DNA of 64,000 bases, taken from positions 3,200,501-3,264,500 of the forward strand of contig NZ_JAJEJQ010000001.1 of NCBI RefSeq assembly GCF_021390575.1, read 5' to 3'. Of the stretch, positions 28,412-37,622 are shown in pieces. How positions within the stretch are numbered: the stretch's first letter is position 1; each line of letters begins with the position of its first letter. The notes beneath the pieces are model-generated. The model saw only the letters and a program-made list of their open reading frames with translations, searched no databases and was not told the DNA's origin. The DNA comes from Paraburkholderia adhaesiva (GTDB taxonomy: Bacteria > Pseudomonadota > Gammaproteobacteria > Burkholderiales > Burkholderiaceae). The translations under genes were made by a program, and so were the position numbers.

Positions 28412-29017
28412 GTGATTGACGTAACACAGCGCTGCAACTGGGCGACGACTGAAGCGCTCGCGCACTATCACGATACCGAATGGGGCGTGCCGTCGCGCGA
28501 CGACCAGCACCTGTACGAAATGCTCGTGCTGGAGGGCGCGCAGGCAGGTCTCTCGTGGTCCACGATCCTGAACAAGCGCGAAGGATACCGCCGCGCGTTC
28601 GCGGGCTTCGACATAGAGAAGGTTGCGCGCTTCACGCCGAAACACGTCGAAACGCTCATGCAGGATGCCTCCATCGTGCGCAACCGCGCCAAGATCGAGG
28701 CAACCATCCTCAACGCGCGTGCGGTCCAGCAGATCCAGGCCGAGCATGGCTCGCTCGCGAAATTTATCTGGTCGTTCGTGAACGACACGCCGATACAGAA
28801 CGACTGGCGCTCGTACCGAGACGCGCCGGCATCCACCGAAATATCGGATGCACTCAGCAAGGCGCTCAAGAAATACGGCTGCAAATTCGTCGGCACGACG
28901 ATCTGCTATGCGTTCATGCAGGCAGTGGGCATGGTGAACGACCATCAGCACGACTGCATCTGCCGCACGAGCTGCGCGGCACAAGGCAAGAAACGCCGCG
29001 CGGCGGGGAAAACCTGA
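28412..29017 (+). CDS. tag: DNA-3-methyladenine glycosylase I
   Basis: This 201-residue protein follows E. coli Tag throughout: HDTEWGVPSRDD, EGAQAGLSW, DALSKALKKYGCKFVGTT and the C-terminal NDHQHDCIC segment. It removes 3-methyladenine from alkylated DNA. Zinc ligands expected of the family (an N-terminal Cys and His and a C-terminal His and Cys) are present. Start codon GTG with AAGGAG nine bases upstream. Confidence 0.96.
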   Translation: MIDVTQRCNWATTEALAHYHDTEWGVPSRDDQHLYEMLVLEGAQAGLSWSTILNKREGYRRAFAGFDIEKVARFTPKHVETLMQDASIVRNRAKIEATILNARAVQQIQAEHGSLAKFIWSFVNDTPIQNDWRSYRDAPASTEISDALSKALKKYGCKFVGTTICYAFMQAVGMVNDHQHDCICRTSCAAQGKKRRAAGKT

Positions 29018-29114
29018 TCGGTGGGCACAATGCGCGTCGCAAGCAACGGCGCGTGTGAATCGGAACGTAAGGCCGGAACCAAGGGCCGGCCCCAAACCGC
29101 CGCTCCAAAAGCAA

Positions 29115-29151
29115 ACGGCGGCGCAGCTTCGAACGAAGCATGCGCCGCCGT
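29115..29151 (-). terminator. Terminator downstream of rpsU
   Basis: Arms ACGGCGGCGCA (29115-29125) and TGCGCCGCCGT (29141-29151) pair perfectly, with an inner GCTTC/GAAGC stem and loop GAAC. On the minus strand it is followed by a T-rich run. It lies about 30 bp after the rpsU stop. Confidence 0.88.
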
Positions 29152-29181
29152 CTGGCGGAACGCTAGAAAGCGCGAAAAAGC

Positions 29182-29394
29182 TTAGTGGAGCTTCTTCGGC
29201 AGCTGTTGGCTGCGCAGGCGCTTGTGCAGGCGCTTAACAGCCGCTGCCTTCTTGCGCTTGCGAACGGCCGTCGGCTTTTCGTACGACTGGCGCTCGCGCA
29301 GTTCGGCGATCAGGCCGTTCTTTTCGATTGCACGGCGGAAGCGGCGGATCGCAACTTCGAACGGCTCGTTTTCTTTCAGAAGAATCGTCGTCAT
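29182..29394 (-). CDS. rpsU: 30S ribosomal protein S21
   Basis: This 70-residue protein is S21: [21 protein letters not shown] and a basic C-terminus ending [12 protein letters not shown]. It binds the small ribosomal subunit and helps initiation. It is encoded alone here, with its own terminator. The start is ATG 29394. Confidence 0.97.
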   Translation of the reverse strand: MTTILLKENEPFEVAIRRFRRAIEKNGLIAELRERQSYEKPTAVRKRKKAAAVKRLHKRLRSQQLPKKLH

Positions 29395-29803
29395 GTTTGG
29401 CTACTAGCTAAATAAGTTAAATGGGCACACTCCATACCGGAGCGGCTACCGGGAACACCTCCGGCGCAGCATCGGCGTGCGCGCCCGGATGATATTTCCC
29501 TGTTTTCTACTTTCCCTGCCTGAGGTACCCGCACTAACTGCCTGTGGTACCTGTGGTTCACCGCGGCAAGAATCACCCCCTAGGACCGCGCCGAACCAGA
29601 AAATTGGTTGAATCCGCGACTATACCAGAAAATCTTCGAGCCAAAAAGAATTTTCTCAATCCTGCCAAAGACTTACTCGTGCGGAGCCTCCATGGCCACC
29701 TGGTTTGGGCTTGCCAGCCGTGTACCACCAGCGGGCCAACCTCGTACCAAACTACCAAACCACGAAACTACCAAAGCGACCGCACCCCCGCCCCACGCAC
29801 GCC
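29395..29803. other. Long rpsU upstream region
   Basis: There is no credible gene in 409 bp. On the minus strand a -10-like TATAGT is at 29624-29619, with a weak TTTTTG 17 bp upstream; it would give rpsU a leader of over 200 nt. An AACCA/TGGTT inverted repeat lies at about 29595-29610. Nearer the aldo/keto reductase end is a short direct repeat AACTACCAAA (about 29748-29776). Confidence 0.4.
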
Positions 29804-30745
29804 TCAGGCGCTTGCGTCATTGAGCGCCTGGATATCGGCGGGAGCGAGCCTCAGGCTCACCGCGGCCACCAGACTCTGGAGCTGGTCGAGTGAAGTCGCG
29901 CTCGCGATCGGCGCCGTGATGCTCGGCCGCGCAATCATCCACGCCAGCGCCACAGCGGCCAGCGTCGCACCGTGCCGCTCTCCGACGTAGTCGAGCGCCG
30001 CAAGAATGCGGATACCACGATGATCCAGATATTTCTCGACGCGCGAGCCGCGCGCGCTCTTCGCCAGATCTTCGCGCGACCGGTACTTGCCCGACAGGAA
30101 GCCGCTCGCGAGACTGTAATAGGGCACGACCGCCAGCTTCTGCGCGAGTGCGACCGGTTCGATATCGGCTTCGTAGTGCGCGCGGTCGTACAGGTTGTAT
30201 TCAGGCTGAATAATCTGATAGGCGGGCAGTCCCGTTTTCCGCGACACGGTCAGCGCCTCCTCGATGCGCGCGCCGCTGAAGTTCGATGCGCCGATCACGC
30301 GAACCTTGCCTGCGTCGATGAGCCGCTGATACGCCCCCAGCGTCTCCTCCAGCGGCACCTTCGGGTCGTCCTCGTGGGAAAAGTAGACGTCGATGTAATC
30401 AGTCTGCAGCCGCCGCAACGAGTCCTCGACGGCCGCCGCGATGTTGGCCGCCGACAAGCCCGGGCGCCGCGCGGACTTCGCCACCTTCGTTGCAATCACC
30501 ACCTTGTCGCGCTTGCCGCTCTTCGCGAGCCACTGACCGATGATCGTCTCCGACTCGCCGCCCTGATTGCCCGGCACCCAGGCCGAATAGACGTCGGCGG
30601 TATCGATGAAGTTGAGGCCGGCGTCCGTGAAGGCGTCGAGGATCGAGTGCGAGGTGGCGACGTCGGCGGTCCAGCCGAAGACGTTACCGCCGAACATCAG
30701 TGGCGCAACCTGCAAGGCGGAAGTGCCGATCCGGCGCTGTTCCAT
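29804..30745 (-). CDS. Aldo/keto reductase
   Basis: This 313-residue TIM-barrel oxidoreductase begins MEQRRIGTSALQVAPL. The catalytic tetrad is visible as D48, Y53, K87 and H124, the last in YFSHEDDP. It is likely NADPH-dependent; the substrate is unknown. ATG 30745 has GGAG nine bases upstream. It is divergent from fliC with about 260 bp between them. Confidence 0.9.
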   Translation of the reverse strand: MEQRRIGTSALQVAPLMFGGNVFGWTADVATSHSILDAFTDAGLNFIDTADVYSAWVPGNQGGESETIIGQWLAKSGKRDKVVIATKVAKSARRPGLSAANIAAAVEDSLRRLQTDYIDVYFSHEDDPKVPLEETLGAYQRLIDAGKVRVIGASNFSGARIEEALTVSRKTGLPAYQIIQPEYNLYDRAHYEADIEPVALAQKLAVVPYYSLASGFLSGKYRSREDLAKSARGSRVEKYLDHRGIRILAALDYVGERHGATLAAVALAWMIARPSITAPIASATSLDQLQSLVAAVSLRLAPADIQALNDASA

Positions 30746-30892
30746 AGGTGATGTCTCCGTGATTGCCGGGCCTGCGGGCGAGCCCGATTCGTCGAGTAAA
30801 GCCGAGCATACGCCGGCTCCGGGCGGGCTGCAGCGAGGCGGCGCAAGCGCCATGCGCGGCGCATTCGACCCGCAAATGTTTGCATCCGCCCC

Positions 30893-30919
30893 TCAAGTTT
30901 TGTTTACGGGGGCCGTCAT
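30893..30919 (+). promoter_or_regulatory. Predicted FliA (sigma-28) promoter of fliC
   Basis: TCAAGTTT (-35, 30893-30900), an 11-bp spacer and GCCGTCAT (-10, 30912-30919) match TAAAGTTT-N11-GCCGATAA at 7/8 and 5/8. It leaves a leader of about 80 nt before fliC. It matches the late class of flagellar genes. Confidence 0.8.
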
Positions 30920-31008
30920 CCTTCACTGAGGCGGCCAGCAATGAAGTGTGCTTCCGCCGATTGCAACGTGGCTCAAGTTCACAGACTAAAGCCTCAACGG
31001 AGAATTCC

Positions 31009-32505
31009 ATGCTCTCGATTAATACCAACGTATCGTCGCTGATCGCACAGAACAACGTGACGAACACGGGCAGCGCGCTTACGCAAGCTATCACGCGCCT
31101 CTCGTCGGGCAAGCGCATCAACAGCGCAGCTGACGATCCCGCAGGCATCGCGATTGCCAGCACGCTGCAAACGTCGATCAACGGCCTGAACCAGGGTGTT
31201 TCGAACGCGAACAACGCGGTTTCGATGGTTCAAACCGCTGGTTCGGCACTGATGCAGATCCAGAACGCACTGCAGTCGATCTACCAGGCTGCCGACGACG
31301 CACTGGGACCGGATAACACGTCGGCCAACATGGCGTCGTACCAGAAGACGGTTTCGCAGCAAATCGCTGAAGTGAACCGTATCGCTTCGCAAACCACGTT
31401 CAACGGCCTGAACCTGCTGAACGGCACGGCTGGCATCCTGCACGTGCAAGTTGGCGTGGCTGTCGGCCAGACCGTTTCGCTCGACCTGAGCCAAAGCCTC
31501 TCGGCTGCCAACCTCGGCGGCGGCTATGTCCAGGCTGGCAACACGCTCGGCCAACTGACCGGTGTGAACCTGAACTCGGACGGCTCGGAAAACACCTCGG
31601 GCAATCCGGGCTCGATCACGTCGATCAACGTGATGTCCAACGGTTCGGGCGGCTTCATCTTCACCGACCAGAACAACCAGGTCATCTCGTCGGGCGCTTC
31701 GGCAAACCTGTTCAAGAGCGTGACGACCAGCGGTGTGACGACGCTCCAACTGAACGCCGGCGGTACCAGCGGCCTGGTGCAGAGCAAGGCCGTCACGGCG
31801 ATCAACGCGGCGTTCACCGCCACGGGCGCTTCGGCTCTTTCGGGCACGGTGTTCGGCACGATCTCGGGCCTCAACGTCGATCCGTCGACGGGCAAGACCG
31901 AAACGACGCCGGGCACGGCTGGCGTGATCACGTCGGTTTCGGTCCAATCCAACGGCAACGGCGGCGAACTGTTCTACGACCAGAACGGCAACCAGCTCTC
32001 CAACAGCGCGGTTAACGGTCTGTTCGGTGCCACCAGTGGCGCTACCCTGGCGCTGCAAGGTAACATCGAAAACACGTTCGACGGCGAAAGCGTCGCAACG
32101 GGTACGGACGTCGGCGGTGTCGCAACCTCGGCTGCCGACGTTTCGGGTGTGTTCTCGACCCTCGGTCAGATCAACACGAACAACACGCCGACCAACGTTG
32201 CAAGCATCAACGTCAGCACGACGGCTGGCGCGAACCTCGGCCTCGAAGTCGTCAACAACGCACTGGCAACGATCGCCAACCAGCTCGCAACGCTCGGCTC
32301 GGTGCAGACCCGCTTCACCGGCCTGGCAACGGCTCAGCAATCGGCTTCGACGAACATGTCGAGCGCACAGTCGACGATCCAGGACGCGGACTTCGCGTCG
32401 GAATCGGCAGCCATGAGCAAGGCACAGGTTCTGCAGCAAGCTGGTATCTCGGTGCTGGCACAGGCTAACTCGCAGCCGCAGCAGATCCTCAAGCTGCTCC
32501 AGTAA
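31009..32505 (+). CDS. fliC: Flagellin FliC
   Basis: This 498-residue filament protein has conserved D0/D1 ends: SINTNVSSLIAQNN at the N-terminus and the C-terminal run ending LAQANSQPQQILKLLQ. The variable surface-exposed middle (about 180-400) is Ser/Thr/Asn/Gly-rich, has no cysteine that I can see, and contains an internal repeat with a period of about 102 residues (from 185 and from 287). I use ATG 31009, after GGAG. Ser/Thr-rich exposed domains are the usual sites of flagellin O-glycosylation, and two OGT-like genes follow downstream. Confidence 0.97.
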   Translation: MLSINTNVSSLIAQNNVTNTGSALTQAITRLSSGKRINSAADDPAGIAIASTLQTSINGLNQGVSNANNAVSMVQTAGSALMQIQNALQSIYQAADDALGPDNTSANMASYQKTVSQQIAEVNRIASQTTFNGLNLLNGTAGILHVQVGVAVGQTVSLDLSQSLSAANLGGGYVQAGNTLGQLTGVNLNSDGSENTSGNPGSITSINVMSNGSGGFIFTDQNNQVISSGASANLFKSVTTSGVTTLQLNAGGTSGLVQSKAVTAINAAFTATGASALSGTVFGTISGLNVDPSTGKTETTPGTAGVITSVSVQSNGNGGELFYDQNGNQLSNSAVNGLFGATSGATLALQGNIENTFDGESVATGTDVGGVATSAADVSGVFSTLGQINTNNTPTNVASINVSTTAGANLGLEVVNNALATIANQLATLGSVQTRFTGLATAQQSASTNMSSAQSTIQDADFASESAAMSKAQVLQQAGISVLAQANSQPQQILKLLQ

Positions 32506-32523
32506 GGCCGCATGCAGTAAGCT

Positions 32524-32587
32524 CTCGCCTCTCTCACGAGAGGCGAGCACGGACAAGCGGCCGGGTTCGCCCAGCGCTTGTCCGTTT
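32524..32587 (+). terminator. Double hairpin downstream of fliC
   Basis: Two hairpins lie in the fliC-fliD gap. The first has 10-bp perfect arms CTCGCCTCTC/GAGAGGCGAG with loop TCAC (32524-32547). The second has arms CGGACAAGCG/CGCTTGTCCG (32550-32559 and 32575-32584) followed by TTT and a T-rich stretch. Together they should end or attenuate fliC transcription, so flagellin would be made in excess over FliD. Confidence 0.75.
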
Positions 32588-32682
32588 CGCTTTGTTTCGG
32601 GGCGCGTGCAGATTCGCGCGCACCCCTTCCCGAATTTTCGGTCCAGACCGCGCATTGGTCGGGACCAGACGAGGAGTCAGCT

Positions 32683-34575
32683 GTGTCGACCATTTCCGGA
32701 ACTTCGAGCACATCCACCAGCGTGTCATCGGCCCAGTCGGCCGCACAGACAGCGTCGGCAGCCGCGCAGCAGGCGCTGCTCGAAGCAGGGCAATCGCTGA
32801 TCAGCGGCTCCACCGGCAATACCTCGATCGATCCGCAGACCATGGTCACCGCGCTCGTCAATGCGAAGGTGGCCGGGCAGCAGGCTTCGCTGCAGATCGA
32901 AGCGGCGAACGATAACCTGCAAATCTCCAATATCGGCCAGTTGTCCGCTTCGCTGGCGATGTTGCAGGGTGCGCTCACGCCGCTCCAGAACGGCTCGCTG
33001 ATGAGCGCGTTCACGGCGACCACGAGCGGCAGCGGTATCACCGCGACCGCCGGTTCGGGCGCCTCGGCCAGTTCGTATTCCGTGTATGTCGGGCAGATCG
33101 CCCAGACGCAGAGCATCACGTCTGCGCCCATTTCAGTCGCCAATACCGCGGCGATGGGCACCGGCACGATGACGCTCTCGGTCGGCAGCCAGTCCATGAC
33201 GATCAACATCGGCTCGAGCAATAACAGCCTGAGCCAGATCGTATCGGCCATCAATTCGTCGACCAGCAACCCGGGCATTTCGGCGTCGATCGTTACCGGC
33301 TCGGACGGCTCGCACCTTGTGCTGAGCTCGACGCTGACGGGCGAGGCGAACACGATCAACGTGTCGGTCAACGCCGATTCGTCCACAAGCGCGCTGGCCA
33401 AGCTCGGCGGCGTGCAGACGATCCAGGGCGGCACCTATGCGTCGGCGGGCATTGCTAGCGCCACGACGGCGAGCGGCGACGGCTCCACGCTGACCATCAG
33501 CGCCGGCAGCAGCTCGTTTACAGTCACGCCGGCGGCCGGCGATACGCTGGCGAACATCGCATCCGAAATCAACACGGCCGGTGCCGGCTTGAACGTAACG
33601 GCCAGCGTTGTCACGGACAGCAGCGGCCAGCAACACCTCGTGGTTGCCCAGCAGGGCGCTAACTCGTCCTCGCCGGTGAAGGTCACGGCGAATGCCTCCT
33701 CGTCCGGCTCGACGGATTCGACGCTCACGGCAATCGCCACGGCGCTGCCGGCCTCGACCGCCGCGCCGACCACCGGCACGGCAGTCGGCGCATCGTCGAT
33801 CATCTCGCTCTCCGGCGCCGGCTGGAGCCAGACGACGGCCGCACAAAGCGCCCAGCTCACGATCAACGGCACGCAGGTCACGAGCGCGCTGAACACCGTC
33901 AACGCGCTGTCCGGCGCGACGCTGAGCCTCTCGTCGGCTGCAGTGGGCACGAACCAGACGCTGACCATCGCGCAGGACACGACCACGATGGCGAGCGAGA
34001 TCAGCAGCTTCGTATCCGACTACAACACGGTGATCAGCACGATCGCCTCGCTGACGAAGTTCGACTCCAGCAACCCGACCGGATCCGGCACGATGCTCGG
34101 CGACTCGATGATCAACGCGATCACGTCGAGCTTCGGCACGATCATCGGCAGTCGCGTCAAGGGCTCCGGCGTGACGGCCACGCTCGCCGACCTTGGCATC
34201 ACGCTGAACTCGGACGGCACGCTGTCGCTCAACTCGACGACGCTCAACAACGCTTTGCAGAACAATTCGTCGAAGGTTGCGGCGATTTTCAATTCGACCA
34301 ACGGCATCGCCGAGCAGCTCAACGCGAAGCTCAAGACGTTTACGCAGGACAACGGCGTCATCGCCCAGCGCGAGACGGCGTTGAGCAACGACCTGAACAG
34401 CGTCACGAAACAGACGACCCAGTTGCAGACGTATATCGCCCAGCTGACGTCGATGTATCAGAGCCAGTTCACGATGCTGAACGACATCATGTCGAAGACC
34501 AACAACGAGACCGAGTATCTGACGCAGCTGTTCGGCGGCGCCAACAACACCGGCACGTTGAACAAGAGCTCGTAA
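32683..34575 (+). CDS. fliD: Flagellar filament cap protein FliD
   Basis: This 630-residue protein starts at GTG 32683 with GAGGAG six bases upstream. The N-terminal FliD domain (about 35-130) has GNTSIDPQTMVTALVNAK, and the C-terminal domain (about 400-630) ends in a long coiled coil (QTTQLQTYIAQLTSMYQSQF). It is long for FliD because of Ser/Thr/Gly-rich middle repeats. FliD caps the filament and folds incoming flagellin. fliT follows after 18 bp. Confidence 0.94.
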   Translation: MSTISGTSSTSTSVSSAQSAAQTASAAAQQALLEAGQSLISGSTGNTSIDPQTMVTALVNAKVAGQQASLQIEAANDNLQISNIGQLSASLAMLQGALTPLQNGSLMSAFTATTSGSGITATAGSGASASSYSVYVGQIAQTQSITSAPISVANTAAMGTGTMTLSVGSQSMTINIGSSNNSLSQIVSAINSSTSNPGISASIVTGSDGSHLVLSSTLTGEANTINVSVNADSSTSALAKLGGVQTIQGGTYASAGIASATTASGDGSTLTISAGSSSFTVTPAAGDTLANIASEINTAGAGLNVTASVVTDSSGQQHLVVAQQGANSSSPVKVTANASSSGSTDSTLTAIATALPASTAAPTTGTAVGASSIISLSGAGWSQTTAAQSAQLTINGTQVTSALNTVNALSGATLSLSSAAVGTNQTLTIAQDTTTMASEISSFVSDYNTVISTIASLTKFDSSNPTGSGTMLGDSMINAITSSFGTIIGSRVKGSGVTATLADLGITLNSDGTLSLNSTTLNNALQNNSSKVAAIFNSTNGIAEQLNAKLKTFTQDNGVIAQRETALSNDLNSVTKQTTQLQTYIAQLTSMYQSQFTMLNDIMSKTNNETEYLTQLFGGANNTGTLNKSS

Positions 34576-34593
34576 AGCAGGGCAAGCCATAGC

Positions 34594-34893
34594 ATGAACA
34601 TGCCCGATCTGCTCCGGCGGGTGCTCGATCTGACGCTTCAGATGGAGCACGCCGCCCAACTGGACGACTGGGAAAGCGCCGCGCGTCTCACGCGCGAGCG
34701 CAACCCGCTTCTCATGTCCCTCGGCAAGCCAAAGTCGCCCGAAGCCCTCGCCGCCATCGAGCGGATCCGGAACGTTACGGTCGCCATCAACCAGCAAGCC
34801 GAGACGGCCTGCTCGGAGCTTTCCGCCGAGTATCGTGCGGCGATGAGCAAGACTACCGGCGTTGCCGCCTATCAGCGCGGAGCCGGGTTCTAG
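34594..34893 (+). CDS. fliT: Flagellar export chaperone FliT
   Basis: This 99-residue, mainly helical protein lies directly after fliD, where FliT is expected. It starts MNMPDLLRRVLDLT and has WESAARLTRERNPLL, matching the FliT helix pattern. FliT escorts FliD to FlhA and in enterics also restrains FlhDC. The identification rests on position plus pattern. Confidence 0.86.
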   Translation: MNMPDLLRRVLDLTLQMEHAAQLDDWESAARLTRERNPLLMSLGKPKSPEALAAIERIRNVTVAINQQAETACSELSAEYRAAMSKTTGVAAYQRGAGF

Positions 34894-34906
34894 ACCTGCC
34901 TTATCC

Positions 34907-34930
34907 GGCCCCGGGCCGCAAACCGGGGCC
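34907..34930 (+). terminator. GC hairpin after fliT
   Basis: Perfect 8-bp arms GGCCCCGG/CCGGGGCC with an 8-nt loop, 13 bp past fliT. There is no T run, so termination may be weak. A possible sigma-70 -10 TACACT lies at 35001-35006, before the next gene. Confidence 0.5.
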
Positions 34931-35036
34931 GCATATTCCCCGTCCGAATTGCCGGACAATCCCGCCCCTCCTTGGTCAATTGCCGCGCAGAGCCCGCGGC
35001 TACACTGGGCAGCCATGCTTCTTAGCCTGCCCTGTC

Positions 35037-37622
35037 ATGACCGCCACGCCGACTGCTCTCACCGATTCGGGTAACGCCGAAGCCGCTTCCCTTACGGCCA
35101 CGCTGTCGGCCGATCAGCGCGCCACGCTCGTGCGCGACTTCGTCGCCACGATCGACAAACTCACCGCGATCGAGCAGCACGACGACGCTTGCGCCATCGC
35201 GCGCCAGATGACGCAATTTCTGCCGGATGAGGGCTATGGCTGGAAGACGCTGGCCTACGACCGGCTGCGTCGCGGGGATCTGCCCGGGTCACGCGATCTG
35301 CTGCGCCGGGCCGCACCGTTGCTGCCGCAGGACGCGCAGCTTGTCACCCACCTGACGGCCGCCGAGGCGCTGCACGCAGCCGCAGCGGCAAGCAGCAAGG
35401 GGCAACATGAAGAAGCTGCCCGCCAGTATGAGACCGTACTGGCCGTCTATCCCCACTATCCGGACGCGAATCACGGGCTCGCGCTTGCCCTGCTCGCACT
35501 TGGCCGGCCACACGATGCACTGCCGCGACTCGAAACGGCGATCGGAATCAACCCGAACAATGGCCAATACTGGGCGAACTATGTCGATGCGCTGATCCAC
35601 GCCCAACGGCTAAAGGCCGCGTGGGTCGCCCTCGAACTCGGGCAGCGTCACGGCTTGCAGGGGCCTGTGGTGGATGGACTGATCAACCTGATGAGCGTTC
35701 TGTCGAACCAAGGCAACTACGCAATCCAACGCCCCCTCTCCCCTGCTTCGCCGGAAGGCTTGACACAGCAACTGCAAACCCAGCCAGACACGGAAACCAC
35801 TCGGCGCAACATCAAGAAGCAGGAACCGACGCGCAAACAGCTCGAGTCAATCGCATTGCCGTACAACGCTCGACGCTTTGACGTGGCCGAAAAAAATGCG
35901 CGTGTATTTCTCAAGCAATTTCCCGATCACGCGCTGGGAACAAAGGTGCTTGGAGTCGCGCTGTATTCCCTCGGAAAGATGGATGCCGCGCGAGAGGCGC
36001 TGGAAGTTGCGTACGCGTTGAATCCGGAGGACGCCGACGTACTGCAATCCTACGCGGCCACGCTTGAAGCGCGAGCCATGCACAACGATGCATTGGTGGT
36101 TGCCCAAAGACTGGAGGAATGTCACCCGGACCACTCCGAAGGCGCCCGGCTGAAGGCCATCATCCTGACCTCGCTCGGGCGTCTCGACGAAGCCGAGCGA
36201 AGCATCGCACGTGCATGGGAGGTTACGACCGAGCCAGCGCTCGTCGCCACCACTCAGGGTGCGGTCTACCTCAAGCAGGGGCGCCTCGACGACGCAGCCG
36301 AGGTCTTCCGGCTGGCGCTACAGCATGTGCCCGACGACAAAATCAACTGGAGTAACCTGCTGTTTACGTTGATGCACAACGAAGCCGTCAGCGCAACGCA
36401 GTTATTCGCCGAGCACCGCCGCTTCGGCGAGCATTTTGAACCGAGATTGCGAACGCAGTGGCACGAGCATCCAAATACGCGCGACCCGGGCCGCAAACTG
36501 CGCATTGGCATCATCTCAAACGACCTGCGCAATCATGCGGTCGCGAGTTTCCTGTTGCCAGTACTGCCCGGTCTGGCGAACGACTCCAGTCTTGAGCTCT
36601 ACACGTATTCCAACACGCCCGGAAGCGATCACATCACCGAAAAACTGCGTGTGCATTTCGCGCATTGGCGCAATATCAGCAGGGTGCCCGACGCTGAGGT
36701 CGTCCAGCAGATTCGAGCCGACCGCATCGATATTCTGATCGATCTGGGCGGGCACACGGCGGAGAACCGCCTGCTTGTGCTGGCGCGCAAGGCCGCACCG
36801 CTTCAGGCGTGCTGGATCGGCTATCCCGGCACCACGGGATTGAGCGCCGTCGACTATTTTCTCGGGGACCGCTTCTGGGTGCCAAATGATGCGTTTCGTG
36901 CGCGCTTCACCGAAAAAATCGCCTATCTGCCCGCTGTCGCCCCCTTCCATCCGGAAGAAAACGCACCGCCAATCAATTTACTGCCGGCCTTGTCCAACGG
37001 CTATCTGACCTTCGGAAGCTTCAACCGGCTAGAAAAACTACGGCGCCGCACGATCGCCTTGTGGGCGCATTTGCTACGCGAGCTCCCCACCGCGCGCATG
37101 CAAATCGGCGCGATGCCGAGTGATGGAACCGGCGCAGACGAATTGCTGGCGTGGTTTGACGAGGAGGGTATCGCCCGCGAGCGGCTCGACTTCCGCTCGC
37201 GTAGCACGATTGCGGTGTTCCTGCAGCAGCATTACACGGTTGACGTGTGTCTCGATACGATCCCTTTCGGCGGCCTGACCACGGCACTTCAATCGTTGTG
37301 GATGGGTGTGCCGACACTGACCCTCGCTGGCGAAACCGTCCCGGGACGCAGCGGCGCGGCGGCAATGAGCCACGCTGGTCTGGAGCGCTTCGTCGCCTCC
37401 GGCTCCGAAGATTTCGTGCAACGCGGCGTAGCGCTGGCCCATGACATCCCGATGCTGGCCGAACTGCGCGCCACCATGCGCGAGCGCTGCCTCGCCTCGC
37501 CAATGTTCCAGCCGGACGTCATCGCTCAAAGCGTGAGCCGCGCGTTGCGCACGATGTGGCAACGATGGTGCGCTGGACTCCCCGCGGAAACCTTCGACGT
37601 ATCCGCACAGGACACGCAATGA
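35037..37622 (+). CDS. TPR plus GT41 (OGT/SPINDLY-like) glycosyltransferase, copy 1
   Basis: This protein of about 861 residues combines TPR-like helices (about 30-390) with a GT41 C-terminal catalytic part (about 480-850). GT41 motifs are DILIDLGGHTAENRL, CWIGYPGTTGLSAVDYF and DTIPFGGLTTALQSLWMGVP, followed by GRSGAAAMSHAGL. Family members move a sugar such as GlcNAc to Ser/Thr of proteins in the cytoplasm. Next to fliC-fliD-fliT the most likely substrate is flagellin before export, which is inference. The start at ATG 35037 has no clear ribosome-binding site. It overlaps the next gene by 4 bp. Confidence 0.88.
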   Translation: MTATPTALTDSGNAEAASLTATLSADQRATLVRDFVATIDKLTAIEQHDDACAIARQMTQFLPDEGYGWKTLAYDRLRRGDLPGSRDLLRRAAPLLPQDAQLVTHLTAAEALHAAAAASSKGQHEEAARQYETVLAVYPHYPDANHGLALALLALGRPHDALPRLETAIGINPNNGQYWANYVDALIHAQRLKAAWVALELGQRHGLQGPVVDGLINLMSVLSNQGNYAIQRPLSPASPEGLTQQLQTQPDTETTRRNIKKQEPTRKQLESIALPYNARRFDVAEKNARVFLKQFPDHALGTKVLGVALYSLGKMDAAREALEVAYALNPEDADVLQSYAATLEARAMHNDALVVAQRLEECHPDHSEGARLKAIILTSLGRLDEAERSIARAWEVTTEPALVATTQGAVYLKQGRLDDAAEVFRLALQHVPDDKINWSNLLFTLMHNEAVSATQLFAEHRRFGEHFEPRLRTQWHEHPNTRDPGRKLRIGIISNDLRNHAVASFLLPVLPGLANDSSLELYTYSNTPGSDHITEKLRVHFAHWRNISRVPDAEVVQQIRADRIDILIDLGGHTAENRLLVLARKAAPLQACWIGYPGTTGLSAVDYFLGDRFWVPNDAFRARFTEKIAYLPAVAPFHPEENAPPINLLPALSNGYLTFGSFNRLEKLRRRTIALWAHLLRELPTARMQIGAMPSDGTGADELLAWFDEEGIARERLDFRSRSTIAVFLQQHYTVDVCLDTIPFGGLTTALQSLWMGVPTLTLAGETVPGRSGAAAMSHAGLERFVASGSEDFVQRGVALAHDIPMLAELRATMRERCLASPMFQPDVIAQSVSRALRTMWQRWCAGLPAETFDVSAQDTQ

